NCBI GenBank assembly: GCA_002964805.2
Contig: PUDQ02000105.1
Coordinates: 372,001-436,000, forward strand
Origin: Trametes villosa
Taxonomy: Eukaryota > Basidiomycota > Agaricomycetes > Polyporales > Polyporaceae
DNA length: 64,000 nucleotides
Reading direction: 5' to 3'
A program made the position numbers and the translations under genes. A model generated the notes under the pieces. The model did no database searches and was not told where the DNA came from. It saw only the letters and a list, made by a program, of their open reading frames with translations. This document shows positions 12,331 through 25,398 of this stretch, piece by piece; the stretch's first letter is position 1, and each line of letters starts with the position of its first letter.

Positions 12331-13744
12331 ACGCTTGTGTATTATCTTTCCAATACCACCACGCTGGCCGTGCTCACCTCCCAAATGCTGTGAAATCCGC
12401 GAAAAGCGGTAACCACAGACCGTACATGCTCGAGACGCATCGTTGTAAGCAAGTGAGGAATTGTAAGGCCCAGGTTGTTGGCTTTGCTGCCAGCCCAAAT
12501 AGTTTCCCCGTAGACTGCGCCATGTCCTTGGAACTTGGCGCTACGGAGTTCGCGAGGGAACATCGACACTACTGAACAGGCAAGTGCTCCTGCCTAGACC
12601 GACCGGCTGGCAGACAGGGAATCACTGTCTCCTGCAATAGAGGATATGTATACCACACCGCTCGATTCGAACTATACACTGTGCAAACCGGCGCGTGTGA
12701 AATTCACCCGACGCGAGGCTGAATGGGCGAATTCATCGCTTGAGTGGATGAATTGCGGATGAAGATGAATAACGTATGGATTTCACCCATTTAATTTTTG
12801 GCCGGGGAGAAGCTGAAACTCAACGCCTCTCCCCGCCGAAATCGTCCAAGTCCTCGAAAAGTCGCTGGAGGCGCTGACATCATGCACTCCACGCGGGCGT
12901 CTAAAAGATATTTCCCCGCGCCCGCACCTCTTCGCCTGCGTTGCTCTCGATCATCATCACCGTCTTAGTTCGCGGGTCCGCTGCGCCTCCTAGGTCTTTC
13001 GATATCATCACTAGTCTACCACTGCACGGCTCAGTTTCTCACTACGCATCACAGCTGCAAAGCTCTCTTCAGCATCAAGGTTCGGCCTGGTTCGGCATTC
13101 GCGAGGTTTCGTACAGGTGCTATGGGTGGCCTGCAGGTGCGCGTTCATGCGAATAACTATATTGAGTGTATTGAGGCAGGTTTACCGAGGAGGTGAGTAT
13201 CGATTGATTGCTGCGCCGTTACCGTAGCTCTCTTCGTTGCCGGCGGTGAGTCGGCATTCCGAGTCGTTAAGCTCTACCCCTGTGATCTGATTGAAGGTAG
13301 TGTAATAGATATATACATATTCTAGTCGCTGTACCCTTCCATACCCCATCGTAGATTGAATGAGCAGTAATTTTGAACTTCCGAATACAACGAGTGAAAT
13401 GTGTGCGTCGCTGGTCTAAAAATCAATTGGTGGGGATATTTCAGCATGTTTTCACCCGCGAACGCGCGTGCAACAGACCTGCTGGAACCTTGCACCGCGC
13501 GTGTGATATTCATACCCTGGGATTCATCCGCGCGAAGCTGTTTTTCAACGATACCGTATGAAAATAAGCCTCGCGCTTCGTGAAAACGCACCAGCGCTGC
13601 GTGTGAAACGGGGTATTAAATTCATCCTGGTCGATCTTTACAGAGTATACATACACAGCGCACACAGCGCCCCCTTCCATCCCCTCGCGCCGCGCACTCG
13701 CGCCGCTACAAGCCAGTCGGCACCGCTCCCGCCGCACTGGCCCC
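12331..13744. other. Gene-free stretch upstream of the YEA4 3' end
   Basis: No coding signal beyond short frames. Sequence near 12660-12790 and 13380-13640 is rich in GAATTC/ATTCA-type words and in CGCG-containing words, suggesting decayed repeats, but no boundaries could be drawn. The 3' flank of the YEA4-like gene is at the right end. Confidence 0.4.
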
Positions 13745-15309
13745 TCACGCCGCCTTCGCCTTCGCCGTGCGCTTCGGCGGGGCCGCGCCGGCGCTGGCGA
13801 GTGTGTAGAGGAGCGAGCCAAGGAAGACCATGCCCGCGCCCGCGCCGAGCGCCGCGTTCCAGCCGTTCCCGAACCACCACACGCTGAAGCACAGGCTGAG
13901 CGCCTTGCGCGTCGTCAGCACCAGGTTCGTCGACACCGACGACACGCGCTGCAAACCCGGCGTCGCGTCAGTTTCCTACGTTGCACACGAGGCAGGCAGA
14001 GAGAGGGGGGAAAAGAAGAGGGGGGGAGGAGAAGAGGGGGGGGACGCACGGAGGTGAGCTGGTTGACGCCGGAGACGCAGGCGAGCTGCGTGAGCATGTT
14101 CGCGCCGAGGATAGCGTAGGGCAGCGCGCCCGCGAATGCGCCGAAGCGCTCGAGCGATGGCGCGGAGAGCGTCGTCGGGTCCGCGAGCCCGCCGAACCCG
14201 CGCTTGAGGTCCGGGATGAAGAACAGGAAGATCGGCAGCGACAGGGAGTGCTTTTTGTGGCCCATTAGCTATGACGCAGCCGGGGTGCGCAGGATGCGCG
14301 AGAGGCGGGGGCGGGCGTACCGTGTAGAACACGCCCTCCTTCCAGTGCGGGCCGTACTTGGTGTACGTGCGTTCTTGCAGCACGCCGAGGACGCCGGTGA
14401 GCAGGAGGGAGACGGTGAGCATGAGCACCCCTATCGAGTACCGCCCGATGTCTGGCTGGGTCCCTGTGGTCTTGGGGGCGGACGGCCGGGATAGTGTTGC
14501 GAGCACGACGCCCGCTGAAACAAATGCTACGGCTGCCTGCGAGCTCAAGTCAGTCTCTGTGGAGGCTACCGGATCCGCGCTTTCACGTACTACTTGTGTC
14601 CACGAGTAGCGCTTCTTGAGCACGAGGTAGCCGAGCAGCATTGACACTGCCAAACCTGGAGACGTGGTTCGTCAGTACCAGTGCATCTGCCAGACTACCA
14701 AGCGTGGCTCACCTGCGGAACGGAATACGATCTGCACCGTGAGGGGTACGGAGTACGCAAACACCCAATTATTGAGGAGAGACCCCGAGGTCAACATGAG
14801 CACTTGCGTAGCCCAATCCCGCAGTGGTACATGCCGTGGCCGCAGCCGAGGCATTACACTCCCTCTGGGGAACGTCAAGAATGTCGGCAGGGATTGCACA
14901 GTAATGAACAGCATTTGCGAGAACGTAAGCGTCGTCCCTGTATTATACCTCTGTAAGCTTTTGTTGTGCAATGTGTGAACGGCGCACTCACCGATGCGTG
15001 CATCCATCTTCAATAGCTGCTCATAAGACCAGACATTGCTGCAGGGGCGCGTGTCAGCAGAAATCCTAAATGCAAAGTAATCTAGCTCACTAACGCGCAG
15101 CATCCGCCGAAGACGAGGCTCAACACGAGAGTGTAGTCCACGAGCGAGAGCGCAACCGCCTGCGAGACCTCTTTGCTCCTTGCGGCCGGTTCTTTGCCCT
15201 TCGCCGCTGCAGAAGTCCCATTCGCTTTCGACGGGCTCTTCGCAACACCGTTGGCGTTCGCCTCCCGCGCGAGCGCGCTGCTCTTCGCAGTGCGTTTCCT
15301 AGTGGACAT
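13745..15309 (-). CDS. YEA4: UDP-N-acetylglucosamine transporter, UAA/SLC35B family
   Basis: Seven exons (15309-15095, 15038-14992, 14937-14713, 14655-14594, 14536-14321, 14268-14050, 13948-13745) give 395 aa. The family moves UDP-sugars into the ER/Golgi lumen; yeast Yea4 carries UDP-GlcNAc and supports chitin synthesis. Matching segments are LVFGGCCANVWSYE, TLTFSQMLFITVQSLPTF, VPLTVQIVFRSAG, LQERTYTKYGPHWKEGVFYT, SLSLPIFLF and the final LVLTTRKALSLCFSVWWFGN. Roughly ten hydrophobic segments are visible. A soluble basic N-terminal extension of about 50 residues (Ala/Lys-rich) is longer than in yeast. Intron 4 is 57 nt, a multiple of three with no stop, so retention would only insert 19 residues. 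Family certain; substrate inferred from the Yea4 likeness. Confidence 0.92.
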
Positions 15310-15855
15310 CCTCACTGAGCTGAAGTTACGAGTCGGGCGAAAGAAAGGTGGAGGCAGGAGGCAAAGCAAGAAACATCGAGCGCGATCTCGCAAAACAAGC
15401 TCAGCTTCCCGGAGAGATGCGCCACGTCGTGGTAGAGGCGCGTATGCGGACAAGAAGACGGTGGTGGGAGTGCGGCTGAACGCCCTCGAGGACCTGGTGG
15501 GAAGCTTCAGCCACTTCCCCGGACCGCTCCCTGCCCCCAGGCACGCCACGTGCTCGAGGTGTTCTCAATATACATCAGGCGTCTGTCTGCGTCTGTATGC
15601 CTATGTGCCTGCTTGCGAGCGAGGCGCGAGAGAGGGGTCCAAACATTTTGTGTGGCAACGAGATGCTATGTCGCAAACATAGCGATGGTCGACACGGGTT
15701 ATTTGGGGATCGAAGAGTGCAGTTGCGACCGCTATTTCAGGCGAAAGACAGCCCATGGGGTGAGAGAATCCGCGGGAATGGTATTAACGAAAGTTAAACA
15801 TGTATGCACTGAATTACGAAGTCCGACATATACAACTATACCGACAGCGACCACA
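15310..15855. other. Intergenic region: YEA4 promoter side and clathrin 3' flank
   Basis: This lies between two minus-strand genes, so it must hold the YEA4 promoter (nearest 15310) and the clathrin gene terminator (nearest 15855). No additional reading frame, RNA or TATA element could be supported. Confidence 0.5.
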
Positions 15856-18800
15856 TCAGAAAGCCCCGAAGCCCGTCATCGCCTACGAGAAGGTCGCGTT
15901 AGCCATTATCGCTGGAGACAGACGCAAGGATACGTACAGGAGGAATGCCATAGCCGGTGCCGTTGGGCATCATCGGAGGCGCCTGAGAGGGGAAGCTACG
16001 ATAGCCACAACGTCAGCACAAGATCTAGCAGAGAACAGCGGCGAAAAGACTCGCCCGTTGCCCTGCGTGAGCATTAGCCTGCCGCCGAGGCCGGGCTGGA
16101 TGATCGGCGCCTCGGCCTCCCGCTGCTCCTTCTCGGTGTCCTTCTTCGACCGCTCCTTGACCTCCTTCTCCAGCTGCGCGAGCTACACGGCACCGTCAAT
16201 ACGATTTCAAGCACACATCGCATCGTCGGGACGTACCCTCTCGACCGTCGTCCGTGTCCGCTGGATTTTGTAGGGCATGTAGAAGTCGTTGAGACCGTGC
16301 TGCCACGAGAGCTCCTCGACGACGTCCGCGCGGAGCAGGTCGAAGCAGCAGTAGAGCGTCGCCGCGAAGCATTCCTTGTTGCCGATGTCGACAAAGTACG
16401 AGAGCAGGTCCTCCGCGATCTCCGCCTCGGCCGAGAACGCGGCCGTGACGATCGCGTCCTTGTACAGCTTGTCCTGCTTGGACAGCGCGATCGACTCGTC
16501 CCACTTCTTGTTTTTCTGCAGGAAGGAGCAAAGGGATGAGTAGATGTTGACAAGGGCGGAAGCAGCGGACGAACCTTGTAGAGATGCGCAGCAAGCCTCC
16601 TGAACTCGAGCAGCTCGTGCTTCTCCAGCTCGCGCGCGAGCTTCATGTTGTTGAAGTTGTCGAAGCTGTCGATCGAGTCCCGGAGCGTCTTGTAGTCCTC
16701 TTCCTCGATCAGCAGGTTGTTGTACGCCTCGTTGACCGCCTCGACGTTGAGCTGGGAAGGACGTTGTCAGTGATATACCACGCCGATTGAACTGTACACA
16801 ACTCACGTGCTGCACCGCGATGAGATATGACCGGATGAGAGGGATGTGGTCGATCTGCTGGAACATCCGGACCACCCGCGAGTGGTCAATGCGCGGGATC
16901 ATGACGGTCAGGAGGTCCGTGAGTAGCGTAGGCTGCTCCTGGAGGTAGAACGTGAGGGCCTTGTAGTAGCTATAAAAGACGTCGATCAGCATTGAGGAAC
17001 GTGATGTTCCGTAGGATACTCACATCTCGACGTTCGCGACCCGGACAACGACATCCTTGAACTGGTTGTGTTCCCAGGCATCCGCAGACCGCTCGATCAT
17101 AGCCAGCGCCGCGTTGTCCTAAACCAATCTCAGCGAATTGTCGCTAAGAAAGAGTCTGGGAGCTACTCACGAATTCGTCGTACTTGATGTACAAGAAGAC
17201 GAGCTCGGGCCAGAGGTGTGCGCGCTCCGCAGCCTTGATGACCTTGGGGATGTTGATACGGCCAACGAAGAGCTTGAGATGCTCCATGACTATGATCATG
17301 GTGAGTTCCAGGTGCGCACAGAAAATGACACGAACTACTTACGCTTCTCCGGCTTGTACTTGCTGTACAGGATGGCAAGCTCCGTGAAGATACCCATCTA
17401 AAGCAAGAGTCAGTACCCTATTGAACCGAGAAACTGACATCACGTACGTGTGCCCGCTCCAAGCTGAGACCGGCCTCGAGCAGCGAAAGAACTTCGTCGA
17501 AGAAACCGCGACGCTCGTACGATTGGACCAGGGCGGAAAGTTCCTCCTATGGGCCAGTCAGCCATCGTTGACTGAAAGCTAGGTAGGGTGAGTGCTTACC
17601 GCGTGCACGATGATGTTGAGACCGCAAATTTGGGCCTGAATAGAAGACGCATGAGCGACCAAGATATGGATCACCTCTAGCAAGTCTACTAACCAAGCGG
17701 AACTCGCCCTTCTCCACGCAAGCAGCGTGAACTTGCTTCCAGACCCTATCAAACGGTCAGCGCACAATCTAACGCGCCGAGGACACAGCTGCTCACTGGG
17801 TGTTGCCAGCTTTCCGCGCGCTCTCGACCGCACCCTGGTTCTCGCCGAGGTAGATGAGCGTGGTCGCCAACCGCGCCCAGTTCGAGATGCTCTGGAACAG
17901 GATCTTCGCGGCCTGGTACAGCTCGTCCTCGAAGCACTTCTCGCCGACCTCGAGTACGTCCGCGACGTTCGTCATCCCAAGGAAGTCCTCCATGTCGTGC
18001 AGCCGGTCCGTCTTCGCGTACGCGTACGCGAGCTCCGTGTCGATCTTCGGCTCGCGCAGCGACTTGCGCGCCATCTGCAGGTAGCGCACGAGGTCGTCGT
18101 ACTTGCCCGCGCGGCTCGCGATCTCGATCACCTCGACGTAGTTGGACGGGTCCTCAGCCTTGATGTACGAGTCTGGCAGTGTACGTTGGGCAAACAGGCA
18201 ATATGAAAGGTAGGAGAAAGAACATACCGATAGCATCCTTGATACGGAGACCGTCGAGCTGCGCCTTCGCGAGCCTGCTCCAGACCTCGGGCTTGTCGAC
18301 CTTGTTCGCGTACTCGACACCGCGGTCGAGCGAGACGATGTGCTCGACGAGCACGTTGATCGCCTGCGCGTGCTGCTCGTACTTCTTGAAGATGAGGAAC
18401 GCCTCCTCGTACAGGCCGTGCTCAATCGCGATCTTCGGAATCTCCTCGATGTCGTAGTTCTGCAGCTTGTCGATGTAGCCGACGACCTTGCCCTTGTCCG
18501 CGCGAATCGCCGTCAGCATCATCAGGTTCTGCAGGCTGCGGTTGTCGCTGAACGGCGACGGCTCGAGGATGATCTTCTCGAGGATCTCGATGAGCTCGAG
18601 CGGGAGGTCCGCAGTGAGGAACGCCTTGACGGTGATGGACACATCGTCGGGGTCAGTGCTCTCGGGCAGCGCGGTCGCGACGATCTGGTCGATGAGCTGG
18701 CGGCGGTAGATGTTGTCCGGGCGCAAGACCTGCGCCCAGAGGTCGGGCTGGCGGCGGCGCGTAAGGTACCGCGCCTGCTGCTTGAACATCGCGTTCTCGT

Positions 18801-21800
18801 TCGTGATGTGGATGAGCTCGTCGTCGCAGAAGCCCTTCGCGTACGCGATGTACGCGAGGTAGGGGTCGCGCGCCTCGCAGAACTTGCCGACCACCAGGGG
18901 CTCGTAGAGGTTGTTCTCCTTGAGGAACTGCTCCGGGTTGCTGTTCGAGTCAATGTAGATCTTCGCCAGCGCGTTGTACACGGCGGGGTCCTGGCTACCC
19001 TGCTGGACACGCGCCTCGAGCCAGGGGAGGATGAGCTTGAGACGGTTCCGGCTCTCGACCTCCTGCACGAGCTCGTCGATGGGGAAGTTGCCAGGCACGG
19101 ACGCCAGCAGCGACTTGATCGTGGTCTCGTCGCAGTCGACATCGAGCAGACCACCAATGACCTGGGGCGTGCGGACGGAGTTGACGCGCGTGACGTAGAC
19201 CTCGATGAAGTTCGTGAGGCCGCGCTGGTAGAGATACAGCACAAGGTCGTGCACGAAGTCGAACCGGTCGCAGACGATGATGAGCGGGAGCTGGTCGGTG
19301 AGCTTGGCCTCCTTGAGGAAGTTCTTGACCTTCTCGGGGTTGTAGTAGTTGCTCTCGCGACAGATGCGCTCGACCTCGCGGATCTGGCCGGTGCGGGTCG
19401 CCGCCTGGATGTACTTGAAGTGCACCTCGGGGTCCTGGCTCAGGTTGACGACGGAGCCGAGGTAGTAGTAGAGACCCTCGTAGCTCTTGAACGACTCGAA
19501 CATCTCGATCAGCTTCACGGGCCCGAGGATCTCGGAGTACTTGGTCGCGATTTGCACGGCGATCTGGAGGTTCTGACGGATGTTAACCTTGAGCATCTCC
19601 TGCATGCATGCGAACGACTGCTCGGTCGTGAGGCGGCTGAAGTAGTCCACGAGCCACTAGAGAACAAGTCAGCAACCGAACTGTGGCCGAGCAAGTTAGA
19701 CGTACGTCTGCGGGGAACGCCGTCGTGTGCACGATGACGCGCTTGATGTCCGCGAGATCCTCGTACAGCTCGAGCGCCTGTCCGTAGAGTTAGTGGCAGT
19801 CGAAAAGTTACTCATAGCCAAGGTACTGACCCGCTGGAGCAAACCGGCCTTCTCGCACAGGTTGGCAATGCGGGGCTTGTCGAAGTGCGTGAGGATCTGG
19901 TTCACAAGGATGGCATCCGCGACCTGAGGAGCGTGGAGCAGGTTCATCTCCAACAGACGAGTTTGCAGGTGAGCCTGCTCGGGCTTGTTGTCCTTGAGCG
20001 CCTCGAGCAGGAAGGACGTCGCCGGCTGGATCATGTTCTGCGACATGAAGATGTCGACGACCTATAGAGGTATTTGTGAGAACCACCGGCGCATCGGTAG
20101 CCAAGTACTGCGACGTACCCGCTCGATGTCAACGAGAGGACCACCCTCATCCTTGGCCAACTGAGTAGCGAACTCGGCACCCTTCTCAGGGTTAACGCGC
20201 ATGATGTGCTGGAGAAGCCCCACGAAGTCGGGGGTGTAGCCGGTCTTCTTAGCGTACAGAAGGATCTTGTCGATCTGGCCCGTCTCCGCGAAGCATGCGA
20301 TCACCTTGTTGTGCACGTTCGCACGCAGGTAAACACTGAGCGCGAGGGTCATGTCGTATGGCCGGACGATGTCACCGAGCTCCTCGCTGCAAGTGAGCTG
20401 TGTACATATATCAGAGTTAGTCTTCGTAGGCGAAGCATGGCGCAAACCTTGTTCTCCTTCAGCCACTTCTCGAGGAGCTGCTTGCGGCCCTGCTGCAAGA
20501 CAGGGCGCGCAAGCTCGAGAGACTCCTGCTGGTTGAGCTCGCCCTTCTCCAAGAGGATACCGAAGTACTGGAGGATGGGGGAGAGGCCGCCCGGTGGTGA
20601 AGGCGCCTGCTTGAACGACTCGATCACTTGCGCAGTCCGGAGGATGCCCTGTGACCTAATGGTGAGCCTGTGAGCATAGATGTAGCATGCCCTTTACTGA
20701 CCCTTGGCGAGTTCGCAGCGATCTTCGCAGCCTCTCCGTACTGACCACTCTGGAAGAGCTGCTGGTACTGCTTGATGTACAGGTCATCGGCACCAGGGAG
20801 GTTCGCCCGGCTCGCGAGCTTGAACGCGAGCTCCGTGTTGTTGAGCGTAGTCAGGATGTACGGGACGATGGTCTGCTCGTCGACGCTGACGCTCAGGACT
20901 TGGCCCTTCTTGTTGACACCGATGATACCGTTAGACGCCTCATGCTCGGCAGTCACGAAGATGGTCTCGCCGGAGATGCGGTTCATGTAGAGGCACGCGC
21001 CGGACTCCAGGTCGTAGAGGTGGATGAAGCCGTACTTCGTGACGAGGTAGATGATGCCGTGCTTTTTCGAAACCTGCATCGCGACCGGGAAGTCGTTCGT
21101 CGCCTCGGGAGGGAAGTAGACATCGACCGCCTTCTTCGTGAACGGCGGGTCGGGCGCCTGGTGGTCAATCTCGACGATGTGCAGCTACAACGCGTAACAT
21201 GTTACAACAAGCCCATAACCTGTAATGAGGAACCTACCTTCGCGCCCGTGGCAGTGCGGACCGAGAACGTGAAGAGCTTCGTCGGCTTCTGGTGCCCATC
21301 CAGCTTCAGCTCCGCAAACGACGCTGCGTGACCCTCGATCGGCTGGCTGACGCCCCGTTCCCTGCTGTAGAGCTGGACGGCGCCCTTGACCTTGAAAGCA
21401 GCGGGGTTTGTGGTGTTCCCAGAGATACCAATGAGCACCAGCCACTTTTCATCAGCGCTTGCGCGGTAGTTGATGATCTGCGCGCCGACGAGCGTAGGAT
21501 GGCGGTCGAAAATCTTCTGCGGGGGAGAGGTCGCGTCGGAGATGGTCCAGTGGTATACCGCGGTCTCAGTGACGAGACCGAGCGTCGTGTCGTTGATCCA
21601 CTTCCAGAAGACGACGTCCTCGTTGTTGACGTGTGACTTGACCTTCTGCTTCGTCTCGATGTTGAAGACCTGTAGTGTGCGGCCGGCTGTACGGGCCAGG
21701 TGTCAACACGCTCTCAGGCTTCGCGCGCGGAGTAAACGTACCCTTCAACGCGAGGATCTTCTGGTGAGGGTGCATAATGGCCGAGTCGGCCGTGATTGGT

Positions 21801-22053
21801 CTCCGAAGGACATTATTGGCATCCGCGAGGTCGACGATGACGACCTGGTTCGCTTCGTTGACCTTCTCCCGCACGCAAATGAAGTGGTCCGACTCGAGCG
21901 TAAGGGTCTACGACGCGCGCATTCGCTGTAAGCAAGCGGATAGGCCAGACCTGTCGGACGGAGACAGACCTGGAATGAGATGGACGCCGGCTGGATACCA
22001 ATAGCAGAGAGCTGCAGGTGCTCGCAGAACGCGATGGGCTTCGAGATATCCAT
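15856..22053 (-). CDS. CHC1: Clathrin heavy chain
   Basis: Twenty-two exons join to about 1,680 aa, matching the family's ~1,675. Clathrin triskelia coat vesicles at the plasma membrane, trans-Golgi and endosomes. The N-terminal beta-propeller opens with [15 protein letters not shown] (22053-21970) and holds [15 protein letters not shown]; the rest is helical CHCR repeats ending in the trimerisation region. The first ten exons are 22053-21970, 21907-21742, 21686-21238, 21184-20702, 20648-20448, 20397-20119, 20061-19831, 19777-19706, 19656-18228 and 18172-17797. Twelve short exons follow to 15856, including [16 protein letters not shown] and the terminal [12 protein letters not shown], then two tiny exons ending MTGFGAF. 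The last donor used (GTCTTT, near 16037) is weak. Antisense frames over 1 kb here are GC-bias shadows. Confidence 0.97.
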
Positions 22054-22340
22054 GGTTGGTCGTGAGTCGTCAAACCCGGCGCAGTTCTGTCCTGCAGCGA
22101 GCGGAGGGTTGGGGTGGGCAGGGGGAGGGTGAAGGGGAGGAGGGAGAGGATTGTTGCAGACCCCAGCGCTGCTTGGGTTGACGTGTGTCCCTTTCCGCTT
22201 TAGGCGATCGCCCTGTGCACGGGCGCCTATCGCATCCTTCTACCGCAAACCAGGCTCAACCGCACTCTTCGAGGAATTCTCCTGTGAATATTCCAGGGAA
22301 ACGGCGACAAATAATACAGCGAGTCTAGTTGTGAAGTAAA

Positions 22341-23436
22341 CTACTCCTCCGCGAGCGCCAAGGCCTGCTCGATATCGTCCTCCTCAATCAACGCTGTAGC
22401 AGGAGGCGCATTGCCGTACACCACACGTTGCAGCAGAATGGCTGCGCATATATCAGCTATGTCCTGCGCAGGCAGTATGCGCGGGACTCACCGCAGTCAA
22501 TGGAGAGCTGGAATATTGCGCAGACCTTGAACTGGAGAGGCGAGCCCTGCAGGAAGAAATACACCGCCCTGCAGCGTGGTTAGAAATCATACGAAGTAAG
22601 CACTGCGAAGCTGCTCACTTGAAGGAGTCACCACCGACCCAGCCGATCAAGGTAGACATGCGGAAGCCATAGAGAGACCGTTGCTTATAGTTGCTGGAAG
22701 TTCGGGCGCTGTGAGAGCATGTAACACCGGGTATGACGTTCATGACGTACCTGATAAGCTGCGGAATAGGCAGCGTACTCTCCAAGCCCAGAGCAACGAA
22801 GCCCAGGATAGAGATGAATATCTCTGACCGGCCAAGAATCAAGAAGAGGATTGCTTGGCAGAGACTTTCCAGTATTCGTCAACCCAGTCGATACAGCAAC
22901 GAGAGAAGGTGCTTACATGAATGCGGCTAGGAACTCGAGGTACTGCGTGTATGTTTCCCACTGCCAGAAGGAGAAAGGGCGCGTTGACACGCCCAAGTTC
23001 TCTGGACTCAGTCTAGGGCGATACCGTGTGCAGATGTAGAGCAGCGCCAGCTTTAGGTGCACTCTGTGTTAGCTGCAATAAGATGCCTGGACGGACGCAC
23101 TCACCTGGGCCGCAATCATGAACAGGGACTGGAAGAGCAGCGCGTACTCGAAGCGTGCTTTCAACCAGAAGAAACATCGCGTTATGTTCGCCAGCAGACT
23201 GGGGACATTCAGTGGGACTCCGAGGGAGAGGCCGGGCGGGGGGCTCACAGAATTGCACAAACGTCACGGGAGAAGCCTGTGGAGTCTCTACAGGAAGTCA
23301 GACATCTCTTCGACTCAGGAACAGGTAGATAAACGCACTTCTTGCGAACAATTGAGTAGGCTTGGTCGGCGTACACCAGCGGAGGGCCAACCGCCATTCC
23401 GACAGAGGCCAGTGTGCCTATCCATGCAGCCACCAT
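22341..23436 (-). CDS. ANY1: PQ-loop membrane protein (SLC66A2/Any1-like)
   Basis: Eight exons (23436-23339, 23287-23249, 23198-23105, 23050-22917, 22864-22751, 22693-22619, 22568-22492, 22441-22341) give 243 aa. Two PQ-loop motifs are visible: GPPLVYADQAYSIVRKKDSTGFS near residues 15-40 and LPIPQLISNYKQRSLYGFR in the second half. Around seven hydrophobic helices occur, with FSFWQWETYTQYLEF between them, as in human PQLC1/SLC66A2 and yeast Any1 (YMR010W). Yeast Any1 affects lipid asymmetry at endosome/Golgi membranes; that role is known for yeast and only inferred here. The C-terminal tail is acidic (EEDDIEQALALAEE). Start M was chosen as the first in-frame ATG; an extra upstream exon cannot be excluded. 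Confidence 0.85.
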
Positions 23437-24061
23437 ATTAGCTGTGCGGTCGTAAAGGGCGTGCGGTTGAAGCAGTAGGCCAGTTCCAGGTAGTCTAGGT
23501 GAGTGTGGCTGTAGATAGAGAGTTGGTAGGATACCACAGGGAGAACGGAGGTGGCTGGAATGTGGCGGCGTCCGAGAGCGGTGGACGTCGGGTGGGCGCG
23601 CACCGCGTCGCGTAGTACGCGGTGCAACTTAGGCGCTCAAAGGCGCTATACGGTACTTCGTACTTCGTAGATGAGTACAGGTACGTTCATCGAGTTACTC
23701 GCGATGTGCACTAGTGATCGATGTCCTCATGTTCTCATACATCATGACTCGCGCATGTAATGGTAGATTAGCATCTTCGACTCTGCGAGTCAGTGCTTCT
23801 ACTACACAGTATGTACCTGAACGCTCGCGCGTGCACATCAGGCTGGACGGCATACTGGACTGAAGGTAAGGATGCATTAAAATGAGCGTGATATGTCCAG
23901 CTAAGGGTATCAGAGATTATGGTAAACACCCCAATACATGCGTACTGATACAAGTCTAGCAGCCAGCTGCTCCTACATCCGACTCCGCATACAGTACAGC
24001 AGCGCTACATGGGCAGTAAATGGTCCGGGTATCGTCATGTGCATGCTGGGGCGCATGGCGT
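23437..24061. other. Intergenic region upstream of the PQ-loop gene
   Basis: Promoter region of the PQ-loop gene and 3' flank of the PH-domain gene, both minus strand. AT-richer than its surroundings. Several short frames exist but none has splice-supported continuity or a domain. Confidence 0.5.
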
Positions 24062-25398
24062 TCATCGCGTGGAGAGCTTGCTGCTCAGAAGCGCGAGCAG
24101 ATTCTCCTAAATGCACCATCAGCGTGGGAGCAGGGGACAAAGGACTTTCTCTTCCTCTCACCTTGTCGTCAGTATTGTCTGTGAACATGCTACGGGCATC
24201 GCGCTCGCCCCGGAGCTCCAGCGCAAATGAGTTCGGGATCGCCTCGAGCTCTTCAAAGCCTTCTTGCCACTCGCGGATGCGCTGGACACGCGCGAGCGGG
24301 ATAGTCTCCAAGGCCTGTGAGTTATCCTGGATGCGTCAGCTACGGGTATGAGCACCGGGATCGCGGCGGAGTACCTACCTCGGCATCCTTGAGGAGAACC
24401 AACGCGTCGTCGCGCAACTGAAAGTACCTCCGCTTCCACGACAAGCAATCCTCCGACTGCACCGTCACCCAGCCCGTCAAGAGCACAGTCAATCCGCGCT
24501 CCGTCTTGGTCTTCTTCACCGCCAGTTGCGCCGCAAGCTCCCGCCTCCCGCGGGCGACCCTCTCCCGCCACTCACTCCGCTCCTGCTCCTGCACGAGCGT
24601 GCGCTGCTCGAGCTCCTTCCGGAACCGCTGCAGCTTCTCCGTCTCCTGTCGCCGCCGCTCGCGCTCCTGCCGCTTGCGCTCCGCGACGACCATGCTCTCT
24701 AGCGCTTCCGCCTCGCGCTCGATCGCCTCCCGCCGCCGCCTCTCCTCCGCTGCGCGCCGCAACTCCTCGTCCAGCGCGGCCTTGCGCGCCGCCTCCTCCT
24801 CGGCATACTGTTTCATCTGCTGTTCCTTCTCGCGTTTCAGCCGTGCTTGCCGCTGCGCCTCCTCCCGGAGCGCCTCTGCCTCCTCCTGCTCCTTCCGCCG
24901 CTGCGCTTCCCGGCGCCGCAGCTCCGCCTCCTCGGGGGTCGAGATCGTCGCCGCGCGCCGCTCCGAGGCAGACAAGCGGCCAGTGGCGACGGGGATGCGC
25001 GACGAGACCGTGCGCCCATGGGCAGGTTTCGGGGGGACCGTCGGAGACGGGGGGAGCACGCCCATCTCGTCGGGCTCGCTGTGCGGGAGCGCCGGCAGCT
25101 TCGAGTAGCTCTGCGGTCGTTTGATCTGTCGCGCGAGGAAGACGATGTGCGGGCTCGAGGAGTTGTTGCGCAGGAGCGGCGAGCGGTCGCCCGGCCCACA
25201 GACGGCGTCGATGGCGTCCCGCACGTCGTTCCACTCGCCGTAGTCTTTGGGTGGGGGTGGGGGCGGGATGGTGTCTTGCGTGAGCGTGTTATCTATGGGT
25301 CGGAGCGTCTTCTCGCTGAGGCCAGCCCCGCGAGTGCGCTTGAGAGGGAGGAAGTGTCGGACCTGGTCGAACTTGGAGCGTAGCTTCTTCGCAGACAT
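24062..25398 (-). CDS. PH-domain protein with long charged coiled coil
   Basis: Three exons (25398-24379, 24314-24162, 24106-24062) give 405 aa. Residues 1-140 are basic and Pro-rich (PPPPPPKDYGEWNDVRDAID). Residues about 150-300 form an almost continuous Arg/Glu/Ala helix of the kind seen in ERM or caldesmon rods. A C-terminal PH-like domain starts at LTGWVTVQSEDCLSWKRRYF, with the typical W-K-R-RYF pattern, then DDALVLLKDAE, then FELR-like FALELRGERDARSMFTDN, and a final helix NLLALLSSKLSTR. Such architecture suggests a membrane- or phosphoinositide-binding scaffold; the function is unknown. A longer in-frame start exists upstream (MCFCSH, 25599), but the ATG at 25398 has the better context and lies ~80 nt after a TATATA sequence. 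Confidence 0.85.

Noticed and set aside
11775..12575. Plus-strand 266-codon frame after repeat copy 2, considered as gag
   Set aside because: No zinc knuckle or capsid-like segment, and the frame spans a tandem repeat. Treated as non-coding repeat DNA.
18340..19737. Long plus-strand open frame (465 codons) antisense to clathrin heavy chain
   Set aside because: It is Leu/Val/Asp/Glu/Arg-rich with no domain and lies exactly opposite the largest clathrin exon. GC bias at third codon positions explains it.
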